A stretch of DNA of 64,000 bases from Plectrocnemia conspersa. Taxonomy: Eukaryota; Arthropoda; Insecta; Trichoptera; Polycentropodidae. Shown here one piece after another: positions 58,701-64,000 of the stretch (position 1 is its first letter; every line of letters begins with the position of its first letter). A program made the position numbers and the translations under genes. Where the stretch lies: assembly GCA_009617715.1 (NCBI GenBank), contig VTFK01000298.1, positions 1 to 64,000 of the forward strand, given 5' to 3'. The notes beneath the pieces are model-generated. The model was not told where the DNA came from, ran no database searches, and was given only the letters and a program-made list of their open reading frames with translations.

Positions 58701-58810
58701 TAAACCGATTTTTGATCAATAGAAAAGTACAAAAAACAATTATCCCTTCTCAGAAGTCTAAAATCCACGTCAAAAGCAATAAAATCGTGACGGCTCCGAC
58801 ACTTTTGACT
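58701..58810 (+). repeat. Dispersed repeat family C, copy 4
   Basis: TAAACCGATTTTTGATCAAT, ACAATTATCCCTTCTCAGAA and CACGTCAAAAGCAATAAAAT then CGTGACGGC. Only ~70 bp from copy 3, in the same direction, so copies 3 and 4 may be two ends or two monomers of one element. Confidence 0.65.
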
Positions 58811-59411
58811 TCTGACTAGTCTAGTGTTTTCAGTTTATATTGTGTCTGGGAGATTGAAATTACTAAATATTATGTAAATATAATTCCGATTGATCATCAC
58901 AAACTAAGTTTTCCTTGATTTTCCTAATCTCTAAGATGAATATCATGACGAACATTATGACACCTATCCTAGTTTTTATAACTTAGATGTGTATCGCAGT
59001 TTCTGGTTTATTTTCTGTAGTTGAGTTTTGTTCTTTTTATTCATTTTTTTTAAAATTTGATTTGTTTTCAAAGAACTAATACACAGGGCGCTCCTAGAAA
59101 GTCGATCCCTTACCGAGCAAAATAAGTATAAGATATTGAAAAATTAAAATAAAATATTTTTTACAACTCAAGAGATTTTTGATGTTAAATGATGTGCCAC
59201 TTAATGTAATCTTTTTATTATCTAAAAGTGACTGGTATTGTTAGTGTTGTAAAAAACTAATTAGTGCTTGACTAGAGAACTTTAACAATAATTTTGCAGC
59301 TGAACGTCAGCAGTTTTATTTTTACGAGCGGCATAAATTTAGAATAAATAAATCTGCACCAAGAACTATAAAAAAAAAAGTTTTTGTAAAAAAATAGAAA
59401 AATTCAAGGTA
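58811..59411. other. AT-rich DNA, no gene seen
   Basis: CAGGGCGCTCCTAGAAAGTC at 59084-59103 looks like a possible transposon end, but no partner was found. A 32-codon + frame (59299-59396) with basic residues is unrecognised. Confidence 0.35.
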
Positions 59412-59843
59412 CTTGTATGTTATCGCGGCGCCATTTTCAGCCGCATTCACTAAGTCTCAAGTGAATGTCGCTCAGTCATGCAAAAGTCGCAACGCTTTGT
59501 ATTGATAGATCAGTATCTGTAATTGTTTTGCAACGTATTTTAAAGGTTGATTGACAATTGAAGAATTGTTAAGCATAAAATTTTGTGCAAAATAATTAAA
59601 TCAATCACAATCAACAGTTGTTGACTGGAATACTTTTTAAACTAGGTATACGAACGAGCAAGCAGATCTCATGATTGGCGATCATACAGAGCATTCTGTT
59701 GTCGGGGGCCAGCTGTTATGACCAACGCTTACTCGCTGCCCTCGTTCGCACGCCTAACCATTATAACGTATTTATGTAGCAAGACTGAGCGACATGAAGT
59801 CTAGAGCAAGCGCGACTGAAAAGTCGTTGCGCTAACATACAAG
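59412..59843. mobile_element. Fold-back element with ~70-bp imperfect TIRs
   Basis: The left arm (59412-59482) and the inverse of the right arm (59775-59843) align over about 70 bp: CTTGTATGTTA.CGC, TTTTCAG.CGC.TT, AAGTCTC/AGACTTC and ATGTCGCTCAGTC.TGC. No transposase frame or clear target duplication was seen, so it is a MITE-like element of unknown superfamily. Confidence 0.65.
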
Positions 59844-60194
59844 AACCAAAGACAATATAAAGTACACCTTTTCAAATTTTGATAATGGATTCCATATATT
59901 TTTATTATGAGTGTTCATTATCTCAGATAGTGTTTATATAAAAAATCTCAAAAAAAAAATTATGTAACTAGGTAGACTTGATGCTTTAAATTTATTTAGT
60001 ATAAAAGCAGATGTATTACGGAAATTAATTTTAAGGATGTAATATAAGACTTTGCTCGTTTAAAATGCATGAGAATATTTTTTAAATAAATAAAGTGGGA
60101 GTTAACAAATATGAGTTTTGTTTATAATAAGTTTTATTTCATGGTAATATTTTTGTTTAATATAAGGCACCAAAATCATTTAAGTGCTTAGAGT

Positions 60195-61060
60195 AAGGGT
60201 CGGCAACTTTTCTACTAGGAGGGAATATTTCTGAAATGGGTAGTTTGGCGGGCACTGTAAAATGAAGAGAAGGGAGGGGTAATAAATAAATATTAAAATA
60301 ATATTTCAACAAAAATATATTACATATATTCAAATTTGAATTGAAAAAACATAATCTCAAAATCGATAATTAATGCGACCTTTGCCATTACAAATCTGCG
60401 ACCAACTCATTGTAATATGGCACATATGTTGAAATCCCAGTTCTCAGGCATTGGTCCAAATGAGCGTCTGTGAGGCTAGATTGCTACTTTGATTTTAAGT
60501 AATTCATATTGGAAAACAAACATGAACAAGCAAATATCGACGCGCAAAGAGAGTTAAATTTTAGAACACATTTCCTAAACAATGAAAAATTATTTCCATT
60601 CCCTAAATCCCAATTTTTTTTCATGATGGTGTAATTTTAATTTAATGTTATATTTATAATTGGCAATTCTAAGTCCTCCTTATTAAAAATATCGAAATAT
60701 GCCACGATATTTTAGTTACATTGTCCTCTGTATAAGAGAAAGAATTTATAAAAAAACGTGAAGAATGCATCCAATTTGTAGAATTCTTCAAATCTGGTAT
60801 TAAATTGTTCGAATAAGGAAGCAAAATGGGCAGTAGCATTTCTATCATAACATTTTCTGTTATCATTTTTTAATTTGGGAAATGTAATAAACTATCTTGT
60901 TCCATATGCGGAGCGCCAATTAAGTTTTAAGCCTATTTACCATACTTATCATAGAGTCAATATGACAATTTGTAACTTTTAATTTTAAATTGAATTTCTT
61001 CAATTTTACCGTCAAGACAGTTAGAAAGCCAAGAAAGGTTTCAAGATTTTTTACTAAAAT
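60195..61060 (-). mobile_element. Old hAT transposon relic (second hAT lineage)
   Basis: Reading the minus strand: DFLGFLTDCLDGKIEEIQF, HFPKLKND, FASLFEQFNTRFEEF, FFINSFSYTEDN, then FNSLCASIFACSCLFSNMNY, LKSK and SSLTDAHLDQCLR. This follows the hAT proteins related to ZBED5/GTF2IRD2/EPM2AIP1: (LAFL.DI..HLN.LN..LQG), HFP.L, F..RF.DF, L.NPFS, and the dimerisation tail FGSTY.CE..FS.MNY.KSK.RSSLTD.HL...LR. The last stretch has only one stop in about 70 codons. The 3' end shows a TIR-like AAGTTGCCGACCCTTAC (near 60195). The 5' part was not found. Confidence 0.8.
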
Positions 61061-61305
61061 TATTCATTATAACTATGAGTGTTTAGAATTAAGACTCCTG
61101 GCTTAGAAGATCCGTGAAGCATTCTTAAAATCTTCGAAAAATTGCAGGAGTGGGGAAAAAATAATGACAATAAATGAAATTTTTGCTTTGTTTGCTTATA
61201 TTCTTTATAAAATACATTTAAAAGCTGTAAAATATACACAGCAGTACCCTACGAGGCAATATGAAAGAAGAAAATGTTTTTTTGTTGCAAAAAAACATAT
61301 CGCTC
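61061..61305. other. AT-rich DNA upstream of the Rieske gene
   Basis: No motif recognised. It separates the hAT relic from the Rieske promoter region. Confidence 0.4.
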
Positions 61306-61399
61306 GATATATAGTAATGGTCGTTATGTGCAGTGTTAAGACCGTTCGCTCACCCCGTTACGTGTTGACGGCCAGTGAGACCGTCGGCGGATCGCAAAA
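61306..61399 (+). promoter_or_regulatory. Rieske gene promoter and 5' leader
   Basis: Composition switches sharply to GC-rich at about 61330. TATATAG starts at 61308, and a GCAGTG initiator-like site lies at 61330-61335, about 24 bp on, a little closer than usual. The leader of roughly 65 nt contains no upstream ATG once past 61330. The start ATG at 61400 has CGCAAAA before it, a good arthropod context. The start of transcription is inferred. Confidence 0.4.
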
Positions 61400-62143
61400 A
61401 TGATCGGCGTGGTGACTCGCGCGGGTTCCCTGGCGCCTTACTTGCGCGGCGCAACGGTGACGGTGACCGCCGGCGTCAGGCCCCCCGTCGGAAATCTAGT
61501 GCCTCCATCTGAGAAGTCGCCCTTCACCCCTTCGGCCCCCGATGCCAGCACGGTTCACACCATGACGGGCGCTCTGCCCCCGGCAGCCCTCAGGATCGTC
61601 TCGGGTCCCAGCAGTACGTTTCCTACCCTCCATAACCTCGCATACTCGCAATTGCACAGTTACATAACTTGACATGTCGCATGATTTTTTAACCCTCGTA
61701 TGCCAAATGCGCAAAACTGACTATTGTATCGTTCGTGTTGCTCTTTTCAGTCAAAACCCAAGTACGCTATGCGCACACCGATCTGCGGGTTCCAGATTTT
61801 ACTCCGTATCGGCTCAAATCTGGCATCGATCCGGCCAAGGCATCCACCCAAGGCGAAAGGAACAAGGGAATCACCTACTTAGTCTCTGCAGGTATTTCAT
61901 ACATAAAAATCTCGTACCGTACATGTTCGACGCTATAATCAAATCTATAATCGTTCTTCTTTCAGCCGGTACTGTGACTTCACTGTACCTTGCTAAAAAT
62001 ATCGTGTACGGTATCGTAAGTTTCATGGCTCCGTCCGCCGACGTCTTGGCTTTGGGCAAGATCGAAGTCAACCTAAACGAGATTCCCGAGGGTAAATCGG
62101 TCGTTTTCAAATGGCGAGGAAAGCCCCTGTTCATTCGTCACAG
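61400..62143 (+). CDS. RFeSP: Cytochrome b-c1 complex Rieske iron-sulfur subunit, 5' part (three exons)
   Basis: Nuclear gene for the Rieske subunit of mitochondrial complex III, which passes electrons from ubiquinol to cytochrome c1. Exons: 61400-61613, 61751-61891 and 61966-62143; the introns are 137 and 74 bp with GTACGT/TTTTCAG and GTATTT/TTTCAG ends. Phases agree at both joins, giving 177 codons plus two bases. The first ~75 residues are presequence (subunit 9-like; Arg, Ser, Pro, Ala). [14 protein letters not shown] marks the mature N-terminus, [20 protein letters not shown] is the membrane helix, and [20 protein letters not shown] with IRHR is the hinge/base fold. The 2Fe-2S motifs CTHLGC and CPCHGS, about 90 residues further in the family, are not in the window. 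The last exon ends in AG of a split Arg codon before GTTTGC. Confidence 0.96.
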
Positions 62144-64000
62144 GTTTGCAATTTTAATGCTTAAACAAAAACATATTTCGTTTGGAGTATCGAGGTAACA
62201 CTAAAATGTATTTATAGTTACATATATATTTACATATTTAATTGAAGAAATAAATGATTTTTATAGAAAATATTACCGATAAATTAATAAAAAAAAAATA
62301 TTGAAAACCTCTGAATTAATATAAAAAATCCACAAAAGCCGAATAATATATAAAAAATAAATTAAACAAATTTAATAATAGAAAAGTGTTAAAATAAATT
62401 AAATCAAAGTGATAAAACTGAGAATCACTCATTTTTTTCTATAATTTACAATAAATTAAATATAAAATAATAATTAATAAATATGGAAAAATACGTAAAG
62501 TAACTACTAAAAGGAATTTAAAAAAAGTTTTCACTTAAATTGGTACATAAAATAAAATTATTCTTTAAAAAAACTTATTTTAATTTTTAAAAATTCATTC
62601 TTATGTTAAATTAACATTTAAAGCACCAGAATTTGATTAGTGCGGGACTCGATCGTACAGACTCTTACTGACGTCTTTGGATATTTTAGGGCACCACAAG
62701 GGATTAATTATATTTTAGATAGTATATTCTTCTAAATGATTTCGTTATTATAATTCCACACAAAATTAAATAAATAAAAAAGAATTAGTGGTTTGAGATT
62801 TTGTTAAAAAAAAATCTTTTCGAATATCCTTATGTATTATCTTAAATCGGTTTATATAAATGTTACCATAACGAATTCTCATTTAGAATCGATGCCGACA
62901 AATTCTTGTGTAGTCACACATATGGTGTTCGTATTCTGAAGTATCATTTTATGTCTTATGGCATTTTTCAAAAGCCGACAAAGATTTTGCGTAAATTTAA
63001 TATTTGCTACCGAAAAGTTCTCGTTGATATAATTGTATTTGGTGAGTGCCCACACCATTTTTTATAATTATCAGTAGCGTAGTTAATAATATAACAATTT
63101 TAAAATTGCGATTATTTGACACTTCGAATTTAATTACAAATTGCAAAACAAAATAAACTACAAAATTTACAAATTGCTTGAGAATTACAAAACAAACGAC
63201 ATTTAATAGAAAAAAAATATTTGCATTTATAAATGTTCTGATATAGAAATGCCATGAAGACCTTTTTTTTACATATAACTGTATGGTATGCGATCTTTTA
63301 ACGGGACCATTGTTCTTCCTACTGAATACAATGCATACTTTTTCAATACTTTATATTATTTAAAATATAAATTGATTTCTCGATAATGTTGGTTCATTAC
63401 TATTATCTTTATATATAATAGAAGAGTTAATTAATTTTTGATATTATGCTGAACACAACTTTTTCCAATATTATACGGATCTTTGTTCATCCATACATAT
63501 ACAAATCACAACTGCGCCAAATGAATAATACAATAATCGATGCAACCACCGAATGTTCTTTATTAGTGCTAAAAATAAATTATAATGTCAAAAACTGTCC
63601 AAACCTTATAGTGCATCTTGCTCGCATGCTCACGCAATCAAGCATGAGAAAAAGGGATAGCTAACAAACTTCCGTTCCACACGTGCATAAAGTATGGCAC
63701 TGCAAGTACGCACAATAAAATATGTGAATAAATAATACATCATTTTTTTTAAATAATTATAAATGATAGCATTTCTCACTAGGATTTTGAAAAACATTGT
63801 AGCAGCCAAAGGGTTAACTAATAATATATGCAGTTCAAATTTTATTGCGGTTATTATTTGTCATTAATCAATTGTCATTTTTATAATAGCCTGTTAATTT
63901 GTTAAAATCCTTTAAAATCTCATGAATAAGTAATCTGAAATGACCCATTCTAATACATCTTGACATTGGTTGAAACAATTCCTACTTTAATTTAAAAAAG
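62144..64000 (+). other. Rieske gene intron (incomplete), AT-rich
   Basis: From the donor at 62144 no exon coding for the Rieske cluster domain is visible up to the window end, so this intron is at least ~1.86 kb, much longer than the first two. It is ~80% A+T apart from a 155-bp open segment at 62887-63041. A 72-codon frame at 63446-63664 has no motif. Confidence 0.7.
62887..63041 (+). other. Exon-like segment inside the Rieske intron
   Basis: TTCTCATTTAG precedes, and G|GTGAGT follows, 155 bases with no stop in the phase left by Rieske exon 3 (AG|A ATC GAT...). G+C is visibly higher than in the surrounding intron. The peptide (IDADKFLCSHTYGVRILKYH...) is not the Rieske domain; only LCSHTYGVRI faintly recalls the CTHLGC region, and the second Cys is missing. 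It leaves in phase 1, so splicing to the normal next exon would shift the frame. It could be a poison or cryptic exon, or chance. Confidence 0.2.

Noticed and set aside
61496..61714. Minus-strand frame opposite Rieske exon 1
   Set aside because: Shadow of the GC-rich presequence coding on the other strand.
61674..62198. 174-codon continuous frame over the Rieske exons
   Set aside because: It reads through both introns and is in the wrong frame for exon 2. Only its last third (exon 3) is genuine Rieske coding.

Overview
The window looks like AT-rich nuclear DNA of an arthropod, most likely an insect. The basis is short introns with GT..AG ends, a mitochondrial Rieske gene on the right edge, and a dense load of insect-type transposons (hAT, mariner, piggyBac, FLYWCH-MULE, jockey-like and RTE-like LINEs). 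I cannot name the order or species from the sequence. Nothing looks bacterial: no operons, CRISPR array or rRNA.

Only one host protein gene can be called with confidence: the 5' part of the ubiquinol-cytochrome c reductase Rieske subunit (three exons, 61400-62143, + strand). Its 2Fe-2S domain lies beyond position 64000. The other ~61 kb is gene-poor and is either intergenic or a very long intron. It has a repeating texture: long 75-80% A+T stretches broken every 2-4 kb by 200-700 bp islands rich in G+C and CpG. These islands hold many short overlapping open frames but no recognisable protein. One of them (6608-7084) carries a TATA box, an initiator and a consensus splice donor, and may be a promoter with an untranslated first exon.

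The mobile-element record has several layers. The youngest is a three-copy, ~1.1 kb non-autonomous hAT family (5253-6358, 25061-26177, 31225-32338). It has 8-bp target duplications, TIRs, subterminal arrays of TACTCGA motifs, and a residual transposase C-terminus. An internally deleted mariner (about 55988-56594) sits inside a LINE 3' end, and a 677-bp piggyBac-type element (51166-51842) keeps its TTAA sites. Older relics are many mariner fragments, a FLYWCH-MULE fragment (37060-37800), a second hAT lineage (60195-61060), an RTE-like LINE tail (52139-52254), and at least six pieces of one jockey-like LINE family. The 3' ends of that LINE family carry a hairpin whose stem shows paired compensatory changes between copies.

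Region by region: 1-5.2 kb holds a TIR element, a GC island and AT-rich DNA; 5.2-7.1 kb hAT copy 1 and the candidate promoter; 7-19 kb islands and two dispersed repeat families; 19-28 kb mariner and LINE relics plus hAT copy 2; 28-34 kb islands and hAT copy 3; 34-42 kb LINE, mariner and MULE relics and one candidate orphan exon; 42-52 kb repeats, LINE tails and piggyBac; 52-61 kb islands, nested LINE/mariner, perfect hairpins, a fold-back element and the old hAT; 61.3-64 kb the Rieske gene. I found no convincing new multi-gene system. The best leads are the LINE tail hairpin, the hAT family with its unusually ordered ends, and the islands.
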